A stretch of 64,000 bases of DNA, from positions 44,884 through 108,883 of the forward strand of contig CAMFHE010000014.1 in NCBI GenBank assembly GCA_945952045.1. Direction: 5' to 3'. This stretch comes from an uncultured Rhizobium sp. (GTDB taxonomy: Bacteria; Pseudomonadota; Alphaproteobacteria; Rhizobiales; Rhizobiaceae). Positions 30,935 to 42,324 of the stretch are shown one piece after another. The stretch's first letter is position 1; each line of letters opens with the position of its first letter. Below the pieces are notes generated by a model. That model saw nothing but the letters and a program-made list of their open reading frames with translations, was not told the origin of the DNA and ran no database searches. The position numbers and the translations under genes were made by a program.

Positions 30935-31090
30935 TCAGGCGTGCTTCTTGATAAGAGGAGCCTTTTTCTTCAGCATCATAGAGGCGGCCAGAACAGCCTT
31001 CAGCCCCAACGGGCGATACAGGGCGGTGAGGTCGGTCTTGGGCGCCTTGGCGGCCTGAGCCTTTGCCGTAGCGTCGTTCTGCGAAGTCAT
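30935..31090 (-). CDS. Small basic hypothetical protein (51 aa)
   Basis: MTSQNDATAKAQAAKAPKTDLTALYRPLGLKAVLAASMMLKKKAPLIKKHA; strong RBS AAGGAG 7 nt upstream. Confidence 0.7.
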   Translation of the reverse strand: MTSQNDATAKAQAAKAPKTDLTALYRPLGLKAVLAASMMLKKKAPLIKKHA

Positions 31091-31244
31091 TTCAATCTCC
31101 TTGGTGTTTTCACAGATGCTTTGCATGCGTTGTTCTAGTTGCAAAGTTGAACACGGATTCGTGACGAAAGCGAGGCGAGCGCGATCAACTTTAGACAAAG
31201 GGAACCATATTTCGCGAGGAGAGGCTGTAAATACGGTGACAGTT

Positions 31245-31274
31245 AAGGCCGCGTAAATTCACGCGGCCTTTTCG
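31245..31274 (+). terminator. Terminator-like hairpin
   Basis: AAGGCCGCGT-aaattc-ACGCGGCCTT-TTCG. Confidence 0.55.
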
Positions 31275-31339
31275 ATCGATACTCGAATCGAAACCGTATC
31301 GTTACATCCAGGTTTCAGGCAAAACTGCCGGCGACGCTG

Positions 31340-32206
31340 TCATAGCCCGCGGTCGAAATCGTCTTCGCGCGGGTGCTCGCCATGGGTATCCACGGGCACG
31401 ACGGTGAGCGTACCGTATTTCTTCTTCCAGCTATGAGCGCCGAAGGGCAGGGTGCAGAGATAGGCGATGACGGTGACGACAAGCACTTCCCAAGTGTAGC
31501 TCATCAAAAGCGCCACATAAAGCACCACGGCCAGCATCAGCGGCAGGACGAGGTCGCGCCGCACCCGGCTGCCCCCGGATTTGCCGGACCAGACGGGCAG
31601 GCGGCTGACCAGGAGCAGGCCGATCATGGCGGTGTAGGCGGCAGACGCATAGGCGAAGCCGCGTGTCGGCACCATACCGAGAAAGCCGAGATAGACAGGC
31701 AGCAGCACCAGAAGCGCGCCGGCCGGCGCCGGCACGCCGACGAAATATTCCGATTGCCAGCTCGCCTTGTGCTGCCGTTCATCCATCACATTGAAACGCG
31801 CCAGACGCAGGCCGGCGGCGATCACATAGATCAATGCGGCGATCCAGCCGATCGATCTGGCGTGGTCGAGCAGGAAGACATAGAGCACAAGCGCGGGCGC
31901 AACGCCGAAATTGACGATATCAGCGAGCGAATCCATCTGTGCGCCGAATTTCGACGTCGCCTTCATCAGCCTGGCGATGCGACCGTCTATACCGTCGAGA
32001 AAGGCGGCGACGAGCACCATGCCGACTGCCAGTTCATAGCGATTCTCGAAAGCGAGGCGCACGCCCGTCAGGCCGGCGCAGATCGCCAGGATGGTGATGA
32101 TGTTGGGGATCATCATCCGCAGCGGAATTTCGCGCAGACGCGGTCCACGCGCATCCTCTTCCTTTTCGGGGCCATGCGGGTCGAAAGGCGGAAACGGTGT
32201 CTCCAT
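31340..32206 (-). CDS. pssA: CDP-diacylglycerol--serine O-phosphatidyltransferase
   Basis: DGIDGRIARLMKATSKFGAQMDSLADIVNFGVAPA CDP-alcohol phosphotransferase motif. Confidence 0.95.
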   Translation of the reverse strand: METPFPPFDPHGPEKEEDARGPRLREIPLRMMIPNIITILAICAGLTGVRLAFENRYELAVGMVLVAAFLDGIDGRIARLMKATSKFGAQMDSLADIVNFGVAPALVLYVFLLDHARSIGWIAALIYVIAAGLRLARFNVMDERQHKASWQSEYFVGVPAPAGALLVLLPVYLGFLGMVPTRGFAYASAAYTAMIGLLLVSRLPVWSGKSGGSRVRRDLVLPLMLAVVLYVALLMSYTWEVLVVTVIAYLCTLPFGAHSWKKKYGTLTVVPVDTHGEHPREDDFDRGL

Positions 32207-32226
32207 CGGCTGGCTCCTTTGTGATC

Positions 32227-32925
32227 TTATCCCCGGCGGCTGATGACCGGCCCCTTGGCGGAGCCGAATTCGGCAAGCACAGTCTCGCCGGCAATCGCAG
32301 TCTGGCCGACGGAAACGCGGGGTGCGGCCGACAGCGGCAGGAAGACATCGAGACGCGAGCCGAACCGGATGAGGCCGAAACGCTCGCCCGCTGCCAGCGG
32401 CTCGTTCTTGGCCGACCAGCAGACGATGCGGCGCGCCACGAGGCCGGCGATCTGCACGACGCCGATTTCGCCATGCGCGGTTTCGATCACGAGACCGTTG
32501 CGCTCGTTTTCGTGGCTGGCCTTGTCGAGTTCGGCATTGAGGAAGCTGCCTTCGCGATAGGCGATGTTGACGATGCGGCCACGCATCGGCGCGCGGTTCA
32601 CATGGCAGTTGAACACGTTCATGAACACCGAAATGCGCAACATCGGCTCGGCTCCGAGGTCGAGTTCGGCCGGCGGCGTCATCATCTGGATGGCGGATAC
32701 GCGCCCGTCGGCCGGGCTGATGACGAGATCGTCATCCTGCGGCGTCACACGCTCGGGATCGCGGAAGAAATAGGCGCACCACAGGGTCAGCACGAAGCCG
32801 ATCCAGAACAGCGGTTCCCAGAACCAGCCGAGGATCAGCGAGACGACGAAGAAACCGGCGACAAAAATATATCCTTCCTTGTGAACGGGAACGATCGTGT
32901 TGCGCACGGTGTCTATGAGGCTCAT
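32227..32925 (-). CDS. psd: Phosphatidylserine decarboxylase proenzyme
   Basis: [28 protein letters not shown] cleavage-site context; adjacent to pssA. Confidence 0.95.
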   Translation of the reverse strand: MSLIDTVRNTIVPVHKEGYIFVAGFFVVSLILGWFWEPLFWIGFVLTLWCAYFFRDPERVTPQDDDLVISPADGRVSAIQMMTPPAELDLGAEPMLRISVFMNVFNCHVNRAPMRGRIVNIAYREGSFLNAELDKASHENERNGLVIETAHGEIGVVQIAGLVARRIVCWSAKNEPLAAGERFGLIRFGSRLDVFLPLSAAPRVSVGQTAIAGETVLAEFGSAKGPVISRRG

Positions 32926-32997
32926 TCTGATGGTCTCCGCAAGGTTTCTGTCTGCTGGTTACAGGCAAACTGAGGCCGGGTCAAAAGCCTGCCACAC

Positions 32998-33023
32998 GAA
33001 TTCCCCTGGGAAACGGGGAATTC
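32998..33023 (-). terminator. Inverted repeat downstream of ABC exporter gene
   Basis: GAATTCCCC-tgggaaac-GGGGAATTC. Confidence 0.45.
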
Positions 33024-33065
33024 ACAGTCGCCAATTCGACGCAGGGTCTTTTCGCAACGCGCCTG

Positions 33066-34952
33066 TTACCGTGCAGGTTCCAGCCGGTTGACGACGCCGA
33101 GTTCGTCATTCTCCCGCACCTTCTTGAGCTGTTCCTCGGCCTGGGTTGCTTCGCGCTGGCGATCCCACATGGAGGCGTAAAGACCGTTCTTGGCGAGCAA
33201 TTCGGCGTGAGCGCCGCGCTCGGCGATCTCGCCGCCCTTGAGCACGATGATCTCGTCGGCGCCGATCACAGTCGACAGGCGGTGGGCGATGATCAGCGTT
33301 GTGCGGTTCTTCGAGACCACGTCGAGCGCGGTCTGGATTTCCCGCTCGGTGGTGGTATCGAGCGCCGAGGTCGCCTCGTCGAGGATAAGGATCGGCGGTG
33401 CCTTGAGAATGGTGCGGGCAATCGCCACGCGCTGCTTCTCGCCGCCGGAGAGTTTCAGGCCGCGCTCGCCGACCTTGGTGGCGAAGCCTTCCGGCAGCGC
33501 CTCGATGAAAGTCCCGATCTGGGCGATTTCAGCTGCCTTGGACACTTCCTCGTCGGAGGCGGCGGGGCGACCGTAGCGGATGTTATAGGCAATGGTGTCG
33601 TTGAACAGCACCGTGTCCTGCGGCACCATGCCGATCGCATGCCGCAGGCTCTTCTGAGTCACCGTCCGGATGTCCTGCCCGTCAAGACAGATTTCACCCT
33701 TCTGCACGTCGTAGAAACGATAGAGCAGACGCGAAATCGTCGATTTACCAGCGCCCGAGGGGCCGACGACCGCGACCGTCTTGCCGGCCGGCACCTCAAA
33801 GGAAATGCCTTTCAGGATCGGCCGGTCGGGATCGTAGTGGAAATGCACATCCTTGAAGGCGATGCCGCCGCGCTCGATCTGCAATTCCTTGGCATCCGGC
33901 GCGTCCTCGATTTCCGCATCGACTTCCAGCAGGTCGAACATCTGCTCGATATCGGTGAGGCCCTGACGGATTTCGCGGTAGACGAAACCGATGAAGTTGA
34001 GCGGCGCCGCCAGTTGCAGCAGCATGGCGTTGACGAAGACGAAATCGCCAATGCTCTGCTCGCCGCGCTGCACGGCAAGGCCGGACATGACCAGCATGAC
34101 TGCCGAGCCGATGCCGAAAATGACGCCCTGGCCGAAGTTCAGCCAGCCGAGCGAGGTCCAGACCTCGGTCGCCGATTTCTCGTAGCGCGCCATCGAAGCA
34201 TCGAAACGGCGCGCTTCCATATCCTCATTGCCGAAATACTTGACGGTTTCGAAATTGAGCAGCGAATCGATCGCCTTGGTGTTGGCGTCGGTGTCGCTAT
34301 CGTTCATCGAGCGGCGAATGGAGATGCGCCAGTCGCTGGCCCGCACCGTAAACCAGACATAGGCCCAGACGGTCAGCGCCGTGACGAACAGATAGGAAAA
34401 GCCGTAACCCCACCAGAAGATCGCCGCCGTCAGCACGAATTCGACAATGGTCGGCAACGAGTTCAGGATGGTGAAGCGGACGATGGTTTCGATGCCCTTC
34501 GTGCCGCGCTCGATGATGCGCGACAGGCCGCCCGTCTTGCGCTCCAGATGGAAGCGCAGCGAAAGCTGGTGCATGTGGACGAAGGTGCGATAGGCGAGCT
34601 GGCGCACTGCATATTGGCCGACGCTGGCAAACATCGCATCGCGCAGCTGGTTAAGGCCAAGCTGCATCAGCCGCATGACGTTATAGGCGATGATCAGCGC
34701 CACGGCGCCGGCGAGCACGGCCGGCAGCACGCCGGTGACGTCGAACTTGCCGTTCAGCGCATCCGTCGCCCATTTGAAGAAATAGGGGACCGACAGCAGC
34801 ACGAACTTGGCGACGAGAAGCAGGACCGTCGCCCAGACGACGCGGGTCTTGAGGTCCGGCCGCTCCGCCGGCCACATATAGGGCCAGAGGTTGACGAGCG
34901 TTCGAAAAGGGTTGCGGCTGTCCGCCGAAATGGTTTTTTTCTGAGACGCCAT
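33066..34952 (-). CDS. ABC transporter ATP-binding protein/permease, Atm1 type
   Basis: Walker A GPSGAGKST, LSGGEKQRVAIART, ILDEATSALDTTTE; TM domain resembling ATM1/HMT exporters. Confidence 0.93.
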   Translation of the reverse strand: MASQKKTISADSRNPFRTLVNLWPYMWPAERPDLKTRVVWATVLLLVAKFVLLSVPYFFKWATDALNGKFDVTGVLPAVLAGAVALIIAYNVMRLMQLGLNQLRDAMFASVGQYAVRQLAYRTFVHMHQLSLRFHLERKTGGLSRIIERGTKGIETIVRFTILNSLPTIVEFVLTAAIFWWGYGFSYLFVTALTVWAYVWFTVRASDWRISIRRSMNDSDTDANTKAIDSLLNFETVKYFGNEDMEARRFDASMARYEKSATEVWTSLGWLNFGQGVIFGIGSAVMLVMSGLAVQRGEQSIGDFVFVNAMLLQLAAPLNFIGFVYREIRQGLTDIEQMFDLLEVDAEIEDAPDAKELQIERGGIAFKDVHFHYDPDRPILKGISFEVPAGKTVAVVGPSGAGKSTISRLLYRFYDVQKGEICLDGQDIRTVTQKSLRHAIGMVPQDTVLFNDTIAYNIRYGRPAASDEEVSKAAEIAQIGTFIEALPEGFATKVGERGLKLSGGEKQRVAIARTILKAPPILILDEATSALDTTTEREIQTALDVVSKNRTTLIIAHRLSTVIGADEIIVLKGGEIAERGAHAELLAKNGLYASMWDRQREATQAEEQLKKVRENDELGVVNRLEPAR

Positions 34953-35114
34953 CGCGGCCTCCGAGCTCGTCTGTCAAATGCTGTGCAGGAAAAAGCGCGA
35001 GCCCGGACGGGCGGCGGCTGCCTGGTATGTCTGTCTGGCATGTCGTTACCGCAAAACTGCGACACGTTGATGCATAACATGCGTTGGCCGGAGATAGGCT
35101 CGATCGGCCCCCAT

Positions 35115-35149
35115 GACAATGGCCGCGAATGAACTTCGCGGCCATTGTC
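35115..35149 (-). terminator. Strong hairpin downstream of LysM gene
   Basis: 15-bp perfect arms GACAATGGCCGCGAA / TTCGCGGCCATTGTC, 5-nt loop, no T-tract. Confidence 0.5.
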
Positions 35150-35174
35150 GAATGTGACGATAATGAATTTGCGC

Positions 35175-37241
35175 TTACAGCTTGTCGCCGTGCAGGCGCT
35201 TGCGGTGCAGCTCTTCCGAATCCGGCCGCGCATCCTTCGGCAGACCGAAGATCTGGCCGGGGCGAATGCGGTCCGGATTGTTGATCTGCTCGCGATTGGC
35301 GAGGTAGATCGTGGTGTAACGCACGCCCGCACCATAGATGCGGCGCGAAATCTGCCACAGCGTATCGCCGCGACGGATGATGACCGACTCGTTGCTCTGC
35401 GTCAGCGGCGCCTGCGAGATGGTCACGGGTGCGCCGGCGGCTTCAGCGCCGGCATCTGCCTGCGCCTGCGCGCTCGGCTTCGGCGCCTGGGCGACGGCGG
35501 GCGAAGCCGGCTCGACCTGCGGCACGAGACGCAACGTGTCCTCGATGAGCGCTGTCAGATTATCCAGCGATGCGCCGAATGCCTTGGCGTCGCGCGGCAG
35601 GGCCTGAAGGGCAGCCAGCGCCTTGGCCGCGCTGGCGTTCGTCTTGGCGACGATGTCCTTGAAACCGGCCGTGCTATCCGAAGCGGCCTGGAAATCGGCC
35701 AGCGACTTCAGGGCAATTTCGGTGGCCGAACGCGCCGCCGCCAACGCATCGCCGGCGGGAAGCCCGCCATTGGCGAACAGGTTGCGCAGCAGGCCGAGCG
35801 CGGTCGAGAGATCGCTGTGCAGCTTGCGGAAGGCCGGATCGAGCGTCGCGGCGTCGATGCCGGCGGCATTGCCGGGCTGGGCAACGACTGAGACCTGATT
35901 GCCGGCCGGGCGCGTGAACGGCACCGAAGCGCGCACGGTCACCTTGCCGCTCGCATCAAGCATATCGACGCGGATCGTGTGATCGCCGACGGCGAGATCG
36001 ATCACGCCCTCGATGACGAAATGGCCCTCGGCCGCCGCCACGGCCTTGCCGATCGGCGCATCGTCGGCATAGCCGGCGACACTTGCCTTGGCGGCGGCAA
36101 TACCGGCGACGAAGATCTTGTTGCCTTCGATCTCGACGGCGGTGACGCGCAATTGTGCGTCGGCGGCGCTGTCCGCCGTTGCCGGCTGGGGCGCGCCATT
36201 CGATGCACCGTCGGTGGCGGAAGGCGCGGTCGCGGCAAGATCGCCGGACGTTGCCGGCAGATCGGGCGTTGCCGGGGTTGGCGCGGGCGCTGGCTGCTTC
36301 GTGGCGGCCTCGTCCGGCGCGGTCATGATGCGGCTGGCTTCGCCGGGCTTGGTGACCATGGCCAGCAATTCGCCGCTCTTGTCCTGCGGGATCGAAACCG
36401 TGGCGACCTCTTGCGAGAGCACAGCCTTGCCGTCCTTGCCGGTCGCCTTCAGCACAAGCTGGTGGTCGCCTGCGGCAAGCGGCGTGTCGAGCACAGCCGC
36501 GAAATCGCCGCTGGCGCCGACATCGACGCTGCTGACGACCTTGTCGCCATTGATGATCTCGACCTTTGAATTCGGGGCGGCGCGGCCGGCGATGACGGTG
36601 GAGCCGTCAGGCTCGACGCGCAGGACGTCGAAGGCAGGTGCGGTCTCGTCCGAAGCCGTTGCGACACTCGGCCGGTCGGTCTTGGCGGTGCTTACGTTAT
36701 CCACCGGCGCGGGCGTAGCTGCGACCGGCTTTCCGGTGAGAGCGGCTTCGATTTCGGCCAACACTTTCAGCGCGTCTGCGGGCGTGGACGGCAAGGTCTT
36801 CAACAGCTCAAGGCCCTTGCGCGCTCCGTCGCGGATCAGGTTCAGCGGCGCGGCGGCTGCGGCATCGAGACCTTGAGGCAAGGCGAAATCGGCAACGGCC
36901 TGCAGGCTGCCCTCGGCCTTGGCCTTGGCATCCGCAAGCGCCTTGGCATCGGGAGCGGCTACGCCGGAGAACAGGGTTTTCAGCGATGTGATCGAGGCGA
37001 GCGCATCTGTCGACAGGCCGTTGAGCGCCTTGCCGAGTGCCGCGACATCGACGGCGGGCGCCGCAGGCGTTGCCGGTGCGGCCGGCTGTTGCGCGGTCGT
37101 TTCCGTCTGCGAGGCCGGCTTTGTCGCCGTATCCTTCGCCTTGTTGTCGTTGCCGATGCGCGGCAGCACGAAAAACACCATCAGAAGGGTTGCCGCCACG
37201 ACAACCAAGAGGGCCAGCAAGCCGGCACGCCTGTCTTTCAT
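35175..37241 (-). CDS. LysM domain-containing envelope protein with Ig-like regions
   Basis: N-terminal TM; C-terminal SVIIRRGDTLWQISRRIYGAGVRYTTIYLANREQINNPDRIRPGQIFGLP (LysM). Confidence 0.92.
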   Translation of the reverse strand: MKDRRAGLLALLVVVAATLLMVFFVLPRIGNDNKAKDTATKPASQTETTAQQPAAPATPAAPAVDVAALGKALNGLSTDALASITSLKTLFSGVAAPDAKALADAKAKAEGSLQAVADFALPQGLDAAAAAPLNLIRDGARKGLELLKTLPSTPADALKVLAEIEAALTGKPVAATPAPVDNVSTAKTDRPSVATASDETAPAFDVLRVEPDGSTVIAGRAAPNSKVEIINGDKVVSSVDVGASGDFAAVLDTPLAAGDHQLVLKATGKDGKAVLSQEVATVSIPQDKSGELLAMVTKPGEASRIMTAPDEAATKQPAPAPTPATPDLPATSGDLAATAPSATDGASNGAPQPATADSAADAQLRVTAVEIEGNKIFVAGIAAAKASVAGYADDAPIGKAVAAAEGHFVIEGVIDLAVGDHTIRVDMLDASGKVTVRASVPFTRPAGNQVSVVAQPGNAAGIDAATLDPAFRKLHSDLSTALGLLRNLFANGGLPAGDALAAARSATEIALKSLADFQAASDSTAGFKDIVAKTNASAAKALAALQALPRDAKAFGASLDNLTALIEDTLRLVPQVEPASPAVAQAPKPSAQAQADAGAEAAGAPVTISQAPLTQSNESVIIRRGDTLWQISRRIYGAGVRYTTIYLANREQINNPDRIRPGQIFGLPKDARPDSEELHRKRLHGDKL

Positions 37242-37502
37242 CTTACGTCTCCGGGCGGATGCTTCCGCCTAAACCCCATCACCCCACCGTCCTGCCTTCT
37301 TGACGAAATCAGGCCGCCTTACTATTCTCCGCCCGGCTCCCCCATGACAGACGTCGTGCGCGAGCGTCCTGGCGATCATTGCAAAAGTGCTAACGATTTC
37401 CACAGGTCCGCACAAGCTTTCAGGCGTCGGCGGCGATGTTAAGCATCGATTTTCCCGCCATTTTCCTTGACGCAGCAGGTGCAGCATAGTCTTGTTGACG
37501 CC

Positions 37503-38123
37503 ATGAATGAAGAACTTGTCCCGATTCGATCCATCTGCGTCTATTGCGGTTCCCGGCCCGGACTCGATCCTGCCCACATGGAATCCGGCCTGGCGCTCGG
37601 CAAAGCCATTGCCGAAGCGGGCATGAGCCTTGTCTATGGCGGCGGTACGAAGGGCATCATGGGCGCCGTCGCCAATGGCGTGCTCGACCATGGCGGCACC
37701 GTCACCGGCATCATCCCTGAATTTCTTGTCGATATGGAGGCGACCCGCCAGTCGCTCGGCAAGCTCGACGAACTGATCGTCACCGAAGACATGCATCAGC
37801 GCAAGCACAAGATGTTCGAGCGCTCGGATGCCTTCGTGGCGCTTCCCGGCGGCATCGGCACGCTGGAGGAGATCGTCGAGATCATGACCTGGGCGCAGCT
37901 CGGGCGTCATCGCAAGCCGATGGTCTTTGCCAACATCAACGGCTTCTGGAACCCGATGATCGACCTGCTGCAGCACATGCGCGAGCAGGGCTTCATTCAC
38001 ACATCGCATCTGGTTCAGCCGATGCTGATCGACCGCGTCGAAGACATTATTCCGGCCATTCGCAAGCATGCCGTGGCCGGCGCGCAGCGCAACGGCGAGG
38101 AAGACGTCATCGCCAAGATGTGA
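37503..38123 (+). CDS. LOG family (TIGR00730) Rossmann-fold protein
   Basis: ICVYCGSRPG, YGGGTKGIMGAVA, LPGGIGTLEEIVE (PGGxGTxxE). Confidence 0.95.
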   Translation: MNEELVPIRSICVYCGSRPGLDPAHMESGLALGKAIAEAGMSLVYGGGTKGIMGAVANGVLDHGGTVTGIIPEFLVDMEATRQSLGKLDELIVTEDMHQRKHKMFERSDAFVALPGGIGTLEEIVEIMTWAQLGRHRKPMVFANINGFWNPMIDLLQHMREQGFIHTSHLVQPMLIDRVEDIIPAIRKHAVAGAQRNGEEDVIAKM

Positions 38124-38149
38124 TGTCCGCCGGAAATGCGGAAAGCAAG

Positions 38150-38182
38150 AAAGGGTCGGCTGTGCCGGCCCTTATTTTTTTC
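38150..38182 (+). terminator. Rho-independent terminator of LOG gene, overlapping the rarD 3' end
   Basis: AAGGGTCGGC-tgt-GCCGGCCCTT then ATTTTTTT. Confidence 0.8.
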
Positions 38183-39125
38183 GGGCGGAGGCCAGCATCG
38201 ACATCGAATAGACCACCAGCGCCAGCCAGATCAGCGGAAAGGCCACCATTTTCGCGGTGCCGAACGGCTCGTCGAAGATGAAGACGGCGATCAGGAAGAT
38301 CATGGTCGGCGCGATATACTGCATGATGCCGATGGTCGATAGCCGCAGGAGCTTGGCGCCATTGGCATAGATGATCAGGGGAACGGCGGTGATAAGTCCT
38401 GCGCTGACGAGGAGAATGGTATCCTGCGTCGTACCATGCAGCAGATGGCCTTGTCCGGTCGCTTCCAGATAGACGATATAGGCAAGCGCCGGCAGGCTGA
38501 GGATCAGCACTTCGAGGAAGAACCCCTGATTGGGGCCGATCGGCAGCGTCTTGCGGAAGAAGGCGTAAAAGCCCCAGGTCAGCATCAGCATCAAAGCCAC
38601 CCAGGGCAGGGAGCCCGCTTCGACCGTGAGCACGACCACGCCGAGCGCGGCAAGGCCGATCGCCACCATTTGCGCGGTCTTCAGTTTTTCGCGCAGCAGC
38701 AGTGCGCCGAGCAGGATGGAAAACAGCGGGTTGATGAAATAGCCGAGCGCGGTATCCAGCGTCCGTCCTGCGCCGATCGCCCAGACATAAATGCCCCAGT
38801 TTGCGGTGATCAGCGCCGCCGTCAGCATCACCATGGCCATTATGCGCGGCGTGCGCAACGCCATCTTGACGTCGTTGGTGCGGCCGAGCGCGATGAGCAC
38901 GGCGCCGGCAACCGGCAAGGACCAGATGACGCGATGGGCGATGACCTCTGCCGGCGGAATATGCGCCACCGCCTTCATGTAGAAGGGCAGGAAGCCCCAC
39001 AGGACATAGGCCGCGAGCGCAAAGGCAAAGCCTTTCGCGCTATCGACGTTTTCGCGCACCGGCGCCGCTTCGACTGACATTGTGGTTTCCGTCCCGGACA
39101 TCGGAGCGCGTGCAGCCGGCTCCAT
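38172..39125 (-). CDS. rarD: EamA family transporter RarD
   Basis: GFAFALAAYVLWGFLPFYMKAVAHIPPAEVIAHRVIWSLP; about 10 TM. Confidence 0.93.
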   Translation of the reverse strand: MEPAARAPMSGTETTMSVEAAPVRENVDSAKGFAFALAAYVLWGFLPFYMKAVAHIPPAEVIAHRVIWSLPVAGAVLIALGRTNDVKMALRTPRIMAMVMLTAALITANWGIYVWAIGAGRTLDTALGYFINPLFSILLGALLLREKLKTAQMVAIGLAALGVVVLTVEAGSLPWVALMLMLTWGFYAFFRKTLPIGPNQGFFLEVLILSLPALAYIVYLEATGQGHLLHGTTQDTILLVSAGLITAVPLIIYANGAKLLRLSTIGIMQYIAPTMIFLIAVFIFDEPFGTAKMVAFPLIWLALVVYSMSMLASARKK

Positions 39126-39240
39126 TTTTGTGGCGGCAGCCCGGGCGAAACCTGCGCCCGATGCCCCGCTTCATGGCCCGGATTTACCGTATGGGCCATG
39201 AATACACCAATTCATTTCGGTGAAGAATGCCGGGCGGCGT

Positions 39241-40857
39241 TTATTCGGCCGCGATACGGCCGGCCAGATGCCGGTTCTTCATCAGCTTGTAGATCACCGA
39301 ATCCATCAGCGCCTGAAAGGAGGCGTCGATGATGTTTTCCGACACGCCGACCGTCCACCAGCGGACGCCGTCGCTATCGGTGGATTCGATCAGAACGCGG
39401 GTGATGGCCTCGGTGCCGCCATTGAGGATACGCACCTTGAAGTCGGCGAGTTCGAGATCGTCGATCTCGTGCTGGTACTTGCCGAAATCCTTGCGCAGCG
39501 CCAGGTCGAGCGCGTTGACCGGGCCGTCGCCTTCGGCGACCGACATCAGCATTTCGCCATCGACGGAGATACGCACCACGGCCTCTGAAACCGTCTTCAC
39601 CCGGCCATTGCTGTCGAAGCGGCGCTCGACCATCACGCGAAATCCGTCGACAGTGAAGAATTCCGGGATGGTGCCAAGCGTGCGGCGCGCGAGAAGCTCG
39701 AAGCTGGCGTCAGCCCCTTCATAGGCATAGCCTGAGGCTTCGCGCTCCTTGACGATGGAGATCAGCTGGTCGAGGCGCGGGTCGTCCTTGGCAACGGTGA
39801 TGCCGCGCCGCTTTAGCTCGTTGATGAAATTCGCCTTGCCGCCCTGGTCGGAGACCATGACCTTGCGGAAATTGCCGACGCTGTCAGGGGTTACATGCTC
39901 ATAGGTGCGCGGATCCTTCAGCAGCGCCGAGGCATGGATGCCGGCCTTGGTGGCGAAGGCTGAGGCGCCCACATAGGGCATCTGGTGATCGGGCGAGCGG
40001 TTCAGCAACTCGTCGAAGGCATGGGAAAGGCGGGTCAGTTCCGTCAGCTTTTCGGGGCCGATGGCGGTCTCGAAACGGGAGTTGTACGTCTCTTTCAGCG
40101 CCAGCGTCGGGATGAGGGTGACGAGATTGGCATTGCCGCAGCGCTCGCCGATGCCGTTCAGCGTGCCCTGGATCTGGCGCACGCCGGCTTCGACCGCCGC
40201 CAGCGAATTTGCGACCGCCTGGCCGGTGTCGTTATGGGCATGGATGCCGAGATGATCGCCCGGCACGCCGGAGGCGATGAGGGCTGCCACGATATCGCGC
40301 ACCTCCGCCGGCTGCGTGCCCCCATTGGTGTCGCACAAGACGACCCAGCGCGCGCCGGCCTCATAGGCCGTGCGGGTGCAGGCCAGCGCATATTGCGGAT
40401 TGGCCTTGTAGCCGTCGAAGAAATGCTCGCAATCGACCATGGCGAGCTTGCCGGCATCGCGCGTGGCGACCACGCTGTCGCGGATACAGTCGAGGTTTTC
40501 CTCGTTCGAACAGCCGAGCGCCACCTTCACATGGTAATCCCAGCTCTTGGCGACGAAACAGATGGCGTCGCTTTTCGCCTGCAGGAGTGCGGCCAGCCCC
40601 GGATCGTTGGAGGCGGAGATGCCGGCGCGCTTGGTCATGCCGAAGGCGACGAAACCCGCCTTCCTGGTGCGCTTTGCGGTGAAGAAGGCGGAATCGGTCG
40701 GGTTTGCGCCGGGATAGCCGCCTTCGACGTAATCGAGGCCGAACTCGTCGAGCATGGCGGCAATCGCAATCTTGTCCTCGATCGAAAAGTCGATGCCGGG
40801 TGTCTGTTGCCCGTCGCGCAGCGTCGTATCGAAGAGGTAGATTTTTTCGCGTTTCAT
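39241..40857 (-). CDS. cimA: Citramalate synthase
   Basis: MKREKIYLFDTTLRDGQQTPGIDFSIEDKIAIAAMLDEFGLDYVEGGYPGANPTD; HAHNDTGQAVANSLAAVEAG. Confidence 0.93.
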   Translation of the reverse strand: MKREKIYLFDTTLRDGQQTPGIDFSIEDKIAIAAMLDEFGLDYVEGGYPGANPTDSAFFTAKRTRKAGFVAFGMTKRAGISASNDPGLAALLQAKSDAICFVAKSWDYHVKVALGCSNEENLDCIRDSVVATRDAGKLAMVDCEHFFDGYKANPQYALACTRTAYEAGARWVVLCDTNGGTQPAEVRDIVAALIASGVPGDHLGIHAHNDTGQAVANSLAAVEAGVRQIQGTLNGIGERCGNANLVTLIPTLALKETYNSRFETAIGPEKLTELTRLSHAFDELLNRSPDHQMPYVGASAFATKAGIHASALLKDPRTYEHVTPDSVGNFRKVMVSDQGGKANFINELKRRGITVAKDDPRLDQLISIVKEREASGYAYEGADASFELLARRTLGTIPEFFTVDGFRVMVERRFDSNGRVKTVSEAVVRISVDGEMLMSVAEGDGPVNALDLALRKDFGKYQHEIDDLELADFKVRILNGGTEAITRVLIESTDSDGVRWWTVGVSENIIDASFQALMDSVIYKLMKNRHLAGRIAAE

Positions 40858-40894
40858 TGCCGTGTTCCGTCGCTCTGGTTCGGAAGGGATGCCG

Positions 40895-42320
<1,426 letters not shown>

Positions 42321-42324
<4 letters not shown>

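Noticed and set aside
33207-35132. 641-aa plus ORF antisense to the ABC exporter
   Set aside because: No recognizable protein family; antisense to a clear ABC transporter.
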